A stretch of DNA of 64,000 nucleotides, from positions 24,378,136-24,442,135 of the forward strand of contig NC_079216.1 in assembly GCF_029633865.1 (NCBI RefSeq), written 5' to 3'. The position numbers were made by a program, and so were the translations under genes. This DNA is from Lampris incognitus (taxonomy: Eukaryota; Chordata; Actinopteri; Lampriformes; Lampridae). The notes below the pieces were generated by a model. It was not told where the DNA came from. It saw only the letters and a program-made list of their open reading frames with translations, and did not search any database. Positions 12,189 to 24,400 of this stretch are shown piece by piece (the first letter of the stretch is position 1; every line of letters begins with the position of its first letter).

Positions 12189-13912
12189 CCTGGATGGTAA
12201 AACAGTTAAAACCCATATACCTGGCTCAGTTGCTAGATGTGGAGGAAGTCATATCTGGTGTCTCACTATCTGTCTCAATGGAGGATATTAGAACAGAACG
12301 GAAAGGAGGGAAAGTGCCTGATGCTATAAACGTATTTCTATTAAAATAAATTGAAACAGCAGAAACGTCAGTAATCTTTGATTTTGAACACATCCTCCCA
12401 AGGAAAGTTATCAATGAATCAAGTTGCATTTTATATAGCGCTTTTCTGTTAGGCTTCTTCTGCTATCCAGTAAGAGATTTCCTTCTTCCAGCATTAAGAT
12501 ACTGTAAATGTTAAAGAATACTCCCAGCCAGTGCAAAGGCAAATAAAGATGTGCGAGATGTGGAGATAATCATGGATTTGGAAAGTGTGGGAAAGATGTG
12601 CCAGTTAAATGTTGCAATTGTGGAGGAGATCATGGTGCAGCTTTTGGAGGATGTGCAGTACAAAAGCATGCAGGAGAAGTCCAAAAATTTTAAAATACTA
12701 AACAAAGCTTCACATGCAGAGGCTGTTAAAGAGGTTCAACAACAAGCAGGTAGCAAAGGAAAACAGCACTGAAAAGAATAACATGGTAAACAGTCGTAAT
12801 CCTCCTGTTAAAGAAAACAGACAGACTCATCTGAGAGGCCTAAATGAGATCTCCCACAAGTGCAGGGTAAAGGAGGGAATACATTTTTTTGCATTCGTAT
12901 ATAAAGTGGTTTTCAATAGGATTGGAACCAAATGATAAGAATGAGAGAATTGAAACAATTGTGGAAGCAGTAAAAGAGTACCTTGAGATATCAAGTACAC
13001 AATGTAAAACGATACAAGAAACGATGAACCCTTTCGCATAGACCACATCTAGATTTTGTTTTGGCAAGATACAATTCAGTCAGGCATGATAGAGCAAATG
13101 ATCAAGGGAGTGACTGTGTCACATTCATTAAAGATACTTTAGCAGACATAAGAATTAATCCTTCAGGTGGACATGAATGCACGGTGATTGAGGTGTACTG
13201 AACACAGTCAAAATAATTAATGTTTATAATCCATGTCGTACTTTAGTGTTTGAGGAAACAATGGGAGAGGGAAGAGAAGTTTGGTGCAGTGATTTCAATG
13301 CACACAATAGTTCATGGGGAAGTGATCATACTGATGATAATGGTGCAGTTATTAAAGAAATGACACAAGAACTCGTGTATGTATAGACAGTGGCAGAGGA
13401 ACAAGATTAGAAATAAATATGAATATGATGTCCTGTATTGATTTAACATTGATTTTGCAAATATGGCTAACCTATGTGAATGGAAAATATGCAATAATAA
13501 CATAGGTCGTGACCATTTTCCCATTATACGTAATATAAATACTGATAAATATACCCAAGAAAGTGCTCCTATATAGAGATGGTGCTTTCAAAAGGCTCAA
13601 TGGGACAAACTTAAGACTGCTGCAGGGAATTAGCAAACGGCATTAGAATGACTGGTGATGTGGATGAATGCACTAGTAAAGTTACATGTAGGATAACCGA
13701 AACTGCCTCAGAAAGTATACCTAAAACTCGGGTCACAGGGAATAAGAAAATGGTGCCATGATGGATTCATGAGTGTAACTTGGCTACTAAAGAATAGAAC
13801 TCTCAGAAACCCCAGAAATAACCTGAATTTGGACAATTTGATAGAATATAAAAACATGCAACATAATTAAAACAGCTAGAAGGAATACCTGGGGACAGTT
13901 TTGTTCTTCTAT

Positions 13913-14031
<119 letters not shown>

Positions 14032-14805
14032 TGGGTATGGAATAAGATGAAAAAGATGGGTAGGAGAAGGATAATCAACAAAATACCAGTACTTGCAGAT
14101 GGAGACAATCTAGCAAGAACAGATATGGAAAAAGCCAACCGTCTAGGAAGAGTATCAGCTAGTGTTCCTGATGGAAATCACCTTACTGCTATACATAAAC
14201 AAAGGAGTCCTAAAAGATAAGGAAATGGTGCATAATAAGAATGTAGAAATAAGCTCAGCTATGGATGTGGACTTCACTTGAGGGAAATGAGAAGGGCATT
14301 AGAGGGCAGCAGGTGTTCTACTCCGGGACCAGATCCACTAAGTTATGCCATGTTCAGACCATTACCAGAGGAAGCATTAGAAATAGTGTTGAAATGCTTC
14401 CAGATATGGACAGAAGAGTACTGTTAAGTGTAAACCTATCAGTAACAATATTGGTGTCGAAGAAAAATGGGAGTTGGAATCAAATATTATAGTAACAGAT
14501 GAAAAATTAAAGGAGATGTTCAAAGTAGGACATAAACTAACCAACAACCCATCACGGAGGGAATTTGACTGGAAGGTGAAAATGTGGTATTTTAACTCTC
14601 CATATATCACTTCAAAATATAGCAATACATCTGAACTATGCTGGAGGGGTGTGGGTTGGTGAGGGACTTCACACTATATGCTGGGATTGCCCAAAGCTCC
14701 CACATTTCTGAAAGAATGTCCAAAAGGAGATTAAATAGGCTTTAAGTATAAACTTTAATCTAGATCCAGCATGTTTTATACTGGTTATACTTCCTGACAG
14801 GGAAG

Positions 14806-15258
14806 GTTTACAAGATGGTTGTGAGACCAGCTATGTTATATGGTTTGGAGAAAGTGACACTGAGGAAAAGACAAGAGGTGGACCTGGAGGTGGCAGAGTT
14901 GAAGATGCTAAGATTTTCATTGAGAGTGATGAAGAAGGACAGGATTAGGAATAATTATATTAGAGGGACAGCTCAGGTTGGATGGTTTGGAGACAAAGCA
15001 AGAGAGACAAGATTGAGATGGCTTGGGCATGTGTGGAGGACAGATGCTGGGTATATTGGGAGAAGGATGCTGAATATGGAGCTGCCAGGGAAGAGGAAAA
15101 GAGAAAGGCCAAAGAGGAGGTTTATGGATGTGATGAGAGAGGACATGCAGGTAGGTGGCTGGTGTGACAGAGGAAAATGTAGAAAACAGGAAGAGATGGA
15201 AATAGATGATCTGCTGTGGCGACCCCTAACGGGAGCAGCCAAAAGTAGTAGTAGTCTT
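14806..15258 (+). mobile_element. RTE-like LINE 3' end fragment
   Basis: Encodes the C-terminal region of a non-LTR ORF2: ELKMLRFSLRVMKKDRIRNN, then RLRWLGHVWRTDAGYIGRRM and GKRKRERPKRRFMDVMRED. It ends in the conserved 3' stretch TGGCGACCCCTAACGGGAGC and a short TAG-repeat tail. This is probably the 3' end of the family whose 5' part begins at 61.6 kb. 5'-truncated, as is usual for LINE copies. Confidence 0.75.
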
Positions 15259-15502
15259 AAATTGGTTATTGAGAATTCTGCTTTTAATACCAAAATAAAT
15301 AACTTTCCTGGTTGAAGTCACAGCCCCCCAGCATAACACAATGGAGAGACAGAGTAAAAAAGTCTTCATCGTGGAGAAAACTACAGCAAGACTACAGCTG
15401 AAGACAGACAGTTTTTCTGAAAGATGGTCACCATTCATACAGGCAATGCCATAACCTCAGTCACCTCTTTTTCTTTCTTTTATTTATGTTTCTGCATTTA
15501 TT

Positions 15503-16606
15503 AGGGGTCCAAGCAGCGAAGCTGGTGGAACCCTATTGTATTTGTTAGGATTATTATTATTTTTCTCCGCTAAAAGTGTGTGAGGCTCAGCAACCATAAG
15601 TCCTAGACCAACCAACTTTGGTACGTGGATTTCTATGGCCCCCCACTACTCAGGCACCACAAATCACCTATGTCAGCCAGATGGTGGCGCTATAACAAAG
15701 GATCATGCGTAATTCCCACACCATAAGTCAGATCAACACAAAACTGCACAGACCTATGCATCTGAATGTGCTCTACAACTTTGTTTTTGGGACCACATAT
15801 GTCAGCCATATAGTTTGCCCGCCATTTTGACTTGTATTAGTTTGGGCGCGGTTTCTCAGCTAAAAGTGTCTGAGGCTCAGCAACTATAAGTCCTAGACCA
15901 ACCAAATTTGGTACGTGGATTTCTATGGCCCCCCACTACTCTGGCACTACAAATAACCCATGTCAGCCAGATGGTGGCGCTATAACAAAGGGTCATTCTT
16001 AAAAGGCCATAACTCCCACAGCATAAGTCAGATCAACACAAAACTTAATCCACCCATGCATCTCAATGTGCTCAACAACTTTACTATTGGGACCACCTAT
16101 GTCAGTCATATAGTTTGCCCGCTATTTTGACTTATTTGGTGTGGAAGCGCTGCAGCTCTACATACCACATGCCAGGACACCTGCGTATAACGACATACTT
16201 TTTCTTTTTACGGCAGTCGGCTAGGACGCAAGAAATCAGACACCGTCTGGTCCAGTTTTGGAAACTCTGGCACATGTTTCTGAAGCAATAGAAGTGTTAC
16301 GACATTTTAAAAAAATTACGGTAATCGTCTAGGACACAGGCAACCCAAGTAATCCGACATTGTCATATCTAGTTGGAAACTCGGGTAGGCTACTGTTTCT
16401 GAAGCAAGATTCTTCAATCTTTATTACATTACCAACAGCGGTTTAGTTTCATGTTGAAACGGTAGTCTATTACAGGCTAGGTGTATAAAAGGCCCCTACG
16501 TATCATAGCGTTAATTATTTACGTTGGGTGAAGGTATATGATCATGTGGACAAAACCATTCAAATTGCTCCATAGGGGGCGCAACAGTGCCAATGCTTGG
16601 ACCCCT
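15503..16606. mobile_element. Non-autonomous DNA element, about 1.1 kb, unclassified
   Basis: The left end AGGGGTCCAAGCA is the exact reverse complement of the right end TGCTTGGACCCCT. Small hairpins sit just inside the left end (CAGC-gaa-GCTG) and just outside the right end (GCCGC-tt-GCGGC near 16612-16624). Inside, a roughly 270-290-bp block is repeated in tandem with a 290-bp period (starting about 15570 and about 15860). There is no open frame. No clear target-site duplication was seen, so the superfamily is open. It may extend to about 16630 if the right hairpin belongs to it. Confidence 0.65.
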
Positions 16607-16655
16607 CCCAACGCCGCTTGCGGCTTTAATTTTCATTTGTATTGTTAGTCCTATT

Positions 16656-16760
16656 CAGGGGCGGATCTACAGGGTGGCAAGGGGTGGCAGCTGCCACCTC
16701 TGGGACACAGTCTTGCCACCCCTTTGCCACCCCAGGAAAAAATCTCTAGATTCACCACTG
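16656..16760. mobile_element. hAT-type MITE, 105 bp
   Basis: The left end CAGGGGCGGATCTAC pairs with the right end TCTAGATTCACCACTG read in reverse. It is flanked by an 8-bp direct repeat with one mismatch (GTCCTATT at 16648-16655, GTCCTATC at 16761-16768). The 8-bp duplication and CAGxGGCGG-like ends fit the hAT superfamily. Confidence 0.85.
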
Positions 16761-17343
16761 GTCCTATCGCACTGGTTTCTAGTTTTTTTTTCTTCCCTTT
16801 TTTGTCAGGTCGTCACAACGTATATGTTTGGCTAATACTACAGTAAAGGTATTGTTAATTCAGCGGGGGTACAAGTGGTGCGGTATGTAAATTATTGTAA
16901 AAACAAGTGTAACTGTATATGCATCTCCTTCAAGTTGTAAGTTCTTTGTATTATATGTGTTGAATAAAAAAATCCGTTAAAAAAAGATGGCATTAACTTT
17001 ACCATTTGCTAAACAAGGAAAAGATACAACAAATGCTGTAAATTACAGACCATTAGCACTAAACTCCTACTTGTGTAAATGGACGGGGGGGTTGTTTACA
17101 GGTGATGGTATTCTTTAGAAAAAAGAAGGTTGTTCAACCAGAGTGGCGTTAGGAAAGGAAGCTGCACAGCAGACGCTCCAGTTATAGAGACTGAAAAGAC
17201 CCTGAAGATGAAGGAGGTGATGGCTATAGTTTTCTTTGACACTGAGAAAGCTTATGACTCGATGTGGACAGAAGGTCTTTTCATTAAAGTGAACAAACTA
17301 GGCTTAGGTGGAAGGTTATATAACTGGATTGTGGATTTTCTTT

Positions 17344-17708
17344 TGGGCGGCACGGTGGCACGGTGGTTAGCACGGTCGCCTCACAACAAGAAGGTCCTGG
17401 GTTTGAGCCCCAGGGTAGTCCAACCTTGGTGGGTCATCCCGATCCTCTGTGTGGAGTTTGCATGTTCTCCCCATGTCTGCGTGGGTTTCCTCCAGGGACT
17501 CTGGTTTCTTCCCACAGTCCAAAAGACATGTAGGTCAGGTGAACTGAAGTACTAAATTGTCGCTAGGTGTGTGTTTGTGTGTGTGGGCCCTGTAATGGCC
17601 TGGCGGCCTGTCCAGGGTGTCTCCCTGCCTGCTGCCCAATGACTGCTGGGATAGGCTCCAGCATCCCTGGGAGCAGGATAAGCGGTTCAGATAATGGATG
17701 GATGGATA
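17344..17708 (+). mobile_element. tRNA-headed SINE, tail type 1, with target-site duplication
   Basis: Head GGGCGGCACGGTGGCACGG, box B region GGGTTTGAGCCCC, a short internal GT run at about 17.57 kb, and the 3' end GGATAAGCGGTTCAGATAAT with an ATGG tail. It is bounded by the 10-bp direct repeat GATTTTCTTT (17334-17343 and 17709-17718). It splits the reverse transcriptase of the I/Nimb-like LINE. Confidence 0.9.
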
Positions 17709-17735
17709 GATTTTCTTTCAAATTTGGAAGGGACC

Positions 17736-18560
17736 AGGCTGGTAGGCAACAGGAATCACAGGTAATAGAAATTTTTATTTACCCAAAAACAATTCCCCAG
17801 AAAAACCTCTGGGCCCATAACAGAGGTCAACCAAACAGAACTTAATTCATATCAAACTCAACACACCAAACCAACCTAACAAACTGCTACAGTTGATCTT
17901 CGCCAAAAGGCCGAGAAGTGATGAGCTAACAAACTGAACACAATGGGGAACATATAGACTGGCTGGTCGGACCATTTTGAAACCAAAGGGGTAACACAGA
18001 AACAACTTTCTACCAAACAAAGTAAAATAACAAAAAACAGGACAGTTCTTTAAAAAGGTTAACCAATTTAAATAGTAACCAAAGCGAAAGAACCAAAGCC
18101 TAACTTAGTCTAAAGAAGCAAACAAAATATCTAAATTAAGAATAAAATTCCCCTCTATGACGTGGTGGGTAGTTGGTAGAGCCCAACTGGCCACCCTGTA
18201 TTTAACAGCTGTTCTCTGTTGAACGCATTTTGTGCTCAGGCCTGACAAGATGTCCTCCAGCATTGGCACCCCCAGCACTGGTAACTCAACAACCCAACAT
18301 TAGAACAACTTACAACTAAAGACAATCTAGAGTGTTGACTGTACAAGTTACCTAAATGTGTGCACTATGAAAATAGAGCCAATGTACTGTCAAAACTGCT
18401 AAATAAAGTGTAAGTATGATGTATGAAAGAAAAGCAATGTGTCATCTCATTTATTTGTTTGTGATATGAAATGTGATGTGGCTAAAATAAAGTAAACTAA
18501 ACTAGGACAAAAAGAGCTACAAATGTGTGGCTGCGAGTATGGCCTTCACAAAACTGAACA
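17736..18560. other. Unclassified insertion in the LINE reverse transcriptase
   Basis: The LINE frame stops after DFLSNLEGT at about 17.735 kb and resumes with VGSEISEGFDIINGIPQGSV at about 18.56 kb. The 0.8 kb between is unrelated, AT-rich and without a long open frame. On its minus strand it holds a U2 snRNA 5'-end-like segment (17887-17922). No terminal repeats were found by eye, and both boundaries are approximate. Confidence 0.5.
17887..17922 (-). pseudogene. U2 snRNA 5'-end-like segment
   Basis: Read on the minus strand from 17922, it matches the first 36 nt of vertebrate U2 snRNA at 33 positions, including TTCTCGGCCTTTTGGC. Differences are at U2 positions 4, 22 and 31. The match fades afterwards, so the Sm site and stem-loops III and IV are absent. 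It is a 5' fragment, not a functional U2 gene. Confidence 0.75.
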
Positions 18561-19981
18561 TTTCAAGTTAAAGTAGGATCAGAAATCTCAGAAGGTTTTG
18601 ACATTATAAATGGGATACCACAAGGTAGTGTCATCAGTCCAATTCAGTTTAATACCATAATCAATGATATTTTTAAAAATACAGGAACAGGTGATAGAGC
18701 GATCTGGAAAAGGGGAAAAAATGTCTTGCATGTGCTGAAATGTACACAGAAAGCAATAATCAGTGTAGACAGATGGTCTTATCATTGGGGATTCAACATT
18801 TCAGGAGCAAAATCATGCTATACGCCATTAAGTAAAAAGAAAATAGGTAATGGGAAGGGGTTAACACTATATAGAAATCCCGTGGAAACAGTTATATGGC
18901 CTGATGAATAATATACATGGAAGAATCATATTGAAACTATTGAGACCAAATGTAAAAAGGTGCTCAATCTAATGAGGTGTGTGGTCCAAGTGTAATGGGG
19001 AGCTGACATAGAAGCACTATTACACCAAGGCTTTGATGAGAGCCACACTGGATTACGGCTGCATGGTGGATGAATCAGCAGCATCTAGAAAAGTCAGCTA
19101 GAAAAGCTAGACGGGATACAATAAAGAGCATTACAACATAATTTGGAAGCAGTCAAAACTACGCCCATTAATGCATTGCTCGTTGATTCTAGTGAACTAC
19201 CATTGCATTTCAGGAGAACCTAGTTATTGCTAACATACTGGATAAGAATTCAAGGAGGAGGAAATGGAAGTTTAGCATCAACTGTTCTGCAGAGCAGTTG
19301 GGAGTACACACCTTTTTCTGGTAAAGGTTTTGGATGGGACATTAACAAGAATGTTAAAAAGAGTACAACTTAGATTCTAGTTCAGCAGTTTATTAGCAGG
19401 ATTCCCCCCATGGATATTTTTCCACAACCCAAAGTAAATCTTCAAATATAAAAAAGAGGAGAGTGGACAGAGAGGAATATTAACACTAGGTTCTCAGTTC
19501 AAGAATAATTTAAGAGTTACTATAATTAAATATTTTTACAGCTGGATCAAAACAGTCAAATAATAAGCACGTAGGAGTGGGAGTTTACATTCCAGAAGTC
19601 GATAAAGGGGTTGTTGAGGGAACTTCAAACAGGGTCTCAGTATACACAGCAGAACTGACAGCAGAACCGACAGCAATAATCATCAGTGTTCAGTGAGTAG
19701 AGGAGGTTAAACCAATTAAAGTAGTGGTTTGGATAATGGGTGGATAGATGGATGTGTTCAGATTCTGCTGTTGTAATGCAAAGTATAAAATCAGGACAAA
19801 CAGTTTGAGAGGATCTATAATTGAGGTTTATACGATCTTATCAAATCTACAGCAACTAGGAATAAGTATTCATCCCTGTTGGATACCAGCACATGTTGGA
19901 ATAGAGGGAAATGAGGTTGCAGATAAGCTTGCTAAAGGTGCATTAAAAGATGATAATGACAGTGTAACGATCAAGGATGAA

Positions 19982-20119
19982 TAGGCTCGGTAGCCCCTGG
20001 CCAACGGGTCGGACCCTTTAGTTGACTGGTTAACGTTGTCGCTTGCGGAATGGGAGACACGGGTTCACCTCCCGCCTGTGGCGACGGTCTCCCAGACTGC
20101 CCCCCGAATTCGCTACAAT
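19982..20119 (+). mobile_element. Short tRNA-like (SINE) insertion
   Basis: It interrupts the LINE between the RNase H part and the C-terminal part. GACTGGTTAACGTTGTCGC resembles an A box region and CACGGGTTCACCTCCCGC a B box region, so it looks like a tRNA-derived SINE fragment. Boundaries are approximate and the source tRNA is not determined. Confidence 0.5.
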
Positions 20120-20709
20120 GGTTTAGAAATGTGTTTCGGCAGATCAGAAGCAAAATCACAAATTCATTATGGAATAATGAAATCGTGGCAGAAAATCTGG
20201 AATAATGACGGTGAGGGTAGAGATTATTACAAAATTCAAAAGTCTGCTGGAGTTATACGTAATATAGGTAAATGTAGGAAAGAGGATGCTATTTTCTCTA
20301 GGTTGAAATTAAGACATGCAGGATTCAATGCTACTTTATACACAGTGAAAAAGACCGTGTCGGATAAATGTGAGACTTGTAACTGCAAGGAAACGGTTGG
20401 ACGTGTGCTGATAGGTTGCAGGAGGTTCAGTGTATACAGAGAAAGACTGAAGGGCAGGGTGGTAAATATAGGTTGTAGGAGGTTCAGTGTATACAGAGAA
20501 AGACTGAAGGCAGGGTGGTAGATACGGGAAGGGAGTGGAGCATCAGAGGTCTGTTTGAGACAGGACAAACAATCACAGGTGCAAAGGGCTTTATACTTGC
20601 TATCCAGAATATAACTTCTTTAAAAAAGTCATGATGTTACACACTCCAGTACAGTAGGTGGCGGGATGCACCTTTAACGGCAGTTTGTAGCCCACCAGTA
20701 AAAACCAAC

Positions 20710-20722
20710 GAAGAAGAAAAAG

Positions 20723-20753
<31 letters not shown>
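20710..20753. repeat. GAA-type tail repeat at the LINE 3' end
   Basis: A GAA-rich run directly after CAGTAGGTGGCGGGATGCAC, a 3'-UTR motif seen in teleost LINE copies. It is read as the simple-repeat tail of the I/Nimb-like LINE. Confidence 0.75.
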
Positions 20754-20754
<1 letters not shown>

Positions 20755-20755
20755 G

Positions 20756-20937
20756 TGCCAAAGCTTGCTTCTGATTGGCGGACGCTGCTGTTGCTGTTGT
20801 AGATAATCAACCATGTTTCCTTTTTAAGTAGTCAAGAATCTACTGAAGCATTTTTTTGTCTTGTTTCCCACTAATTTATTTCTTTAATATTTCTATTGAT
20901 GTCTACCGTTGTTATTTAACGCGACACGTGCTGCACC
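20756..20937 (+). promoter_or_regulatory. usb1 5' flank: proximal promoter and 5' UTR
   Basis: Only about 180 bp separate the LINE tail from the usb1 start codon, so the core promoter and 5' UTR must lie here or within the LINE. The sequence has a few CpGs (GATTGGCGGACGC near 20.77 kb) and no clear TATA box. The ATG context is CTGCACCATGC. Transcription start not determined. Confidence 0.4.
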
Positions 20938-21113
20938 ATGCTGGTTGGCTACAGCAGCAGCTCCGACGAGGAGAACGAGCCTGAAGGTGCGCGAGCAGAT
21001 TCAGACGCTAGAAGCAGAAGACGCCCGAGGACCTGTCAAGAAGATAGCGATAACGATGATGACACCTTAGCGAGGAAGACGCTCAAAACAGAGGAGCAGA
21101 TCCCCAAAACAAG
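20938..21113 (+). CDS. usb1: usb1 exon 1 (coding part)
   Basis: Starts [17 protein letters not shown], matching the LVGYSSS start region of vertebrate USB1, and runs through an acidic and Arg-rich N-terminus. It ends in phase 2 at AAG, followed by a donor that is itself the start of a (GT)n microsatellite. Confidence 0.9.
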
Positions 21114-21462
21114 GTGTGTGTGTGTGTGTGTGTGTGTGTGGCGCGCGTGCGTGTACGGCTGGGTTCGGCTTTACGGAAAAGCATGTTTGACTAGGAGACG
21201 TCACATAGAGAGACTTGTCAGAGTAAAAAGTATAACCCCGGATAACAACACGCACGCACACGCACGCACACACACACACAGGAGAAAAAGTTTTAATACA
21301 TAGCAGTACAGGCCTGTTTCGTGCGTCGCGCACTCATCAGCTGCTAATGTGCAGGCCTGTACTGCTATGTATTAAAACTTTTTCTCCTGCATCTGGGTTG
21401 ATATTCGCTCCTCGTTAGTTGAGCACTTATAACAACACCATTGACGGTTTCGGAAAAAACGC

Positions 21463-21493
<31 letters not shown>

Positions 21494-24400
21494 GCTTGCC
21501 CCCCTCAAAATGTGATTTGAGGAGAGATGCAATGAGGTAGCACCCTTTAGTGTTTACTGGGTATAATGGGTGCATCCACTTACGTGAAGAACATCTAACA
21601 TTATTGAGGAAAAACATTGTGAATGAATCCAAATGTTATTTTAAAATCTTATCATGACTTATTTCACAATGGAATTTTCAAAATAAACAGACCAAAGCTG
21701 TTGTGGTAATTTTCCTCAGGCTGCCTGTTCCTGGTTGCCTAATCTCCATGTTTCCAGAGGAGGTGGACCATCAGACTGAAGACTGCTCCCTTCATGGTGG
21801 ACGCATCCGCTCTTTCAGACATGAGAGGGGAAACTGGGCAACTTATGTATATTTGCCATGTAAGACAGGCAGGGATTTGCACATTTGCAGTCACGCAAAA
21901 CATTCACTCTGCACCCCCACTTAAACACACACACATACCTTCCCACAATTATCCCATGATTTTTGAAACTACTCTACAGTCATGGTTCCCAACGCCAGTC
22001 CTTTGGACCCACACTGCTAATTTTCTATCCTACCAGCCAGGTAGTCAATTACATTCATCTATTGCCACAAGTCTAAAACCCCATGAGTAGAATGCTGGCC
22101 AGAGTTGGGAACCACTGCTCTTGGGTGTTTCCTTTTATAATGCTGAAGTGGAACAGAAATGCAGACTGTAAACTATTTTAATTTCACAATAAATCTTAAC
22201 TCTTCCTTTTCCTATCTCTTCTCTCCCTCTCTTTGATCCCCTCCTCCTCAGACAATCCAGATGAGGAGTTTGCAGAGCTGTTGGAAGATATACTGTCTGC
22301 TGCAACAGCTCACGGAGTGGCTTTAACTCAGCAGGAGGAGTTTCACCTCAGTCTGTCTCAAACAGTGGTGTTGAGACACCACTGGATCCAGCCTTTCATA
22401 GAGAGGCTCAGGACAGGCCTTGCCCACCGTAAAAAGTCAGTTTATCCATCTATGGCCTGTATACAGGGGAAGTGATTGTTTAAATGCACTGCAGAATGTT
22501 GGGGAACTAAACTGGTGCTTTCTACAGCTTCTCGCTGAGAATTTACAGTTAAATCCGAATCTTTTACTTCCTTACCTTTCTTGCAGCCATGGCTTTCCTG
22601 CACATGTCTGAATATACCATAACATACCTGTGACTACACGTTATTCATAGTTTCAGCATACATCACACTGAACACTGACTAGATAAGGAAATGGGGCAGT
22701 AAAAAAATTGAGGTTTTGAAACAAAATAATTAGTGAACAGTATAGGAAACCCTGCAACCATTTCCAATCCGTCACTCTAAACAATCAATTCATTTTATAT
22801 GTAAAAGCGGTTTGGAGAATGGATGGATGGATGGATGGATGAATATTGATAATAGTAATCAGTGATAATAGTAGTTTATGCTGCCTGAAGAAGTGCGCTT
22901 GGTCTTGAAACACAAGTTAGACATAGCAGTACATACAGTGCATCCGGAAAGTATTCACACCCCTTCACTTTCCCCACATTTTGTTATGTTACAGCCTTAT
23001 TCCAAAATGGATTAAATTCCTTTTTTTCTCATCAATCTACACACAATACCCCATAATGACAATGTGAAAAAGGTTTTGTAGAAATTTTTGCAAATTTATT
23101 AAAAATAAAAAACTGAAATATTGCATGTACATAAGTATTCACACCCTTTGCTATGACACTCAAAATTGAGCTCCGGTTCATCCGGTTTCCACTGATCATC
23201 CTTGAGATTTTCTACATCTTGATTGGAGTCCACCTGTAGTAAATTAGATTGATTGGACATGATTTGGAAAGGCACACACCTGTCTATATAAGGTCCCACT
23301 GTTGACAGTACATGTCAGAGCAGAAACCAAGCCATGAAGTCAAAGGAAATGTCTGTGGACCTCCGAGACAGGATTGTATCAAGGCACAGATCTGGGGAAG
23401 GGTACAAAAAAATTTCTACAGCTTCGAAGGTCCCGAAGAGCACAGTGGTCTCCATCATTCGTAAATGGAAGAAGTTTGGATCCACCAGGACTCTTCCTAC
23501 AGCTGGCCGCCCAGCCAAACTGAGCAATCGGGAGAGAAGGGCCTTGATCAGGGAGGTGACCAAGAACCCGATAGTCACTCTGACAGAGCTCCAGTGTTCC
23601 TCTGTCGAGATGGGAGAACCTTCCAGAAGGACAACCATCTCTGCAGCACTCCACCAATCAGGCCTTTATGGTAGAATGGCCAGACGGAAGCCTCTGCTCA
23701 GTAAAAGGCACATGACAGCCCGCTTGGAGTTTGCCAGAAAGCACCTAAAGGACTCTCAGACCATGAGAAACAAGATTCTCTGGTCTGATGAAACCAAGAT
23801 TGAACTCTTTGGCCTGAATGCCAAACGTCGCGTCTGGAGGAAACCAGGGACCTCTCATCACCTTGCTAATACCATCCCTACAGTGAAGCATGGTGGTGGC
23901 AGCATCATGCTGTGGGGATGTTTTTCAGCAGCAGGAACTGGGAGACTAGTCAGGATCGAGGGAAAGATGAATGGAGCAAAGTACAGAGAGATCCTTGATG
24001 AAAACCTGCTCCAGAGCGCTCAGGACCTAAGACTGGGGCGAAGGTTTACCTTTCAACACAACAATGACCGTAAGCACACAGCCAAGACAACGAAAGAGTG
24101 GCTTCGGGACAAGTCTGTGACTGTCCTTGAGTGGCCCAGCCAGAGCTCAGACTTGAACCCCATTGAACATCTCTGGAAAGACCTGAAAATAGCTGTGCAG
24201 CGACGCTCCCCATCTAACCTTACAGAGCTTGAGAGGATCTGCAGAGAAGAATGGGAGAAATACCCCAAATATAGGTGTGCCAAGCTTGTAGCTTCATACC
24301 CAAGAAGACTCGAGGCTGTAATCGCTGCCAAGGGTGCCTCAACCAAGTACTGAGAAAAGGGTGTGAATACTTATGTACATGCAATATTTCAGTTTTTTAT

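Larger units (their letters stand above)
14420..16983 (+). mobile_element. L1-like LINE 3' fragment inserted in the I/Nimb-like LINE
   Basis: Translated pieces at 14.44-14.74 kb resemble the C-terminal part of teleost L1 ORF2: KLTNNPSRREFDWKV, then SKYSNTSELCWRGCG in a shifted frame. A further C-terminal piece (SERWSPFIQAMP) lies at about 15.42 kb. A 3' UTR ending TGAATAAAAAAATCCG plus an A tract reaches 16.98 kb. Directly after it the I/Nimb reverse transcriptase resumes (TLPFAKQGKD...NYRPLALN). The fragment is itself split by the RTE-like piece (14.81-15.26 kb), the 1.1-kb DNA element (15.50-16.61 kb) and a hAT MITE (16.66-16.76 kb). Start is approximate. Confidence 0.6.

Noticed and set aside
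17887-17922. A functional U2 snRNA gene
   Set aside because: Only the first 36 nt resemble U2; the branch-site region, Sm site and 3' stem-loops are missing.
19982-20119. A genuine tRNA gene
   Set aside because: Box-like motifs are present but no full cloverleaf could be folded by eye, and it sits inside a LINE; a SINE fragment is more likely.
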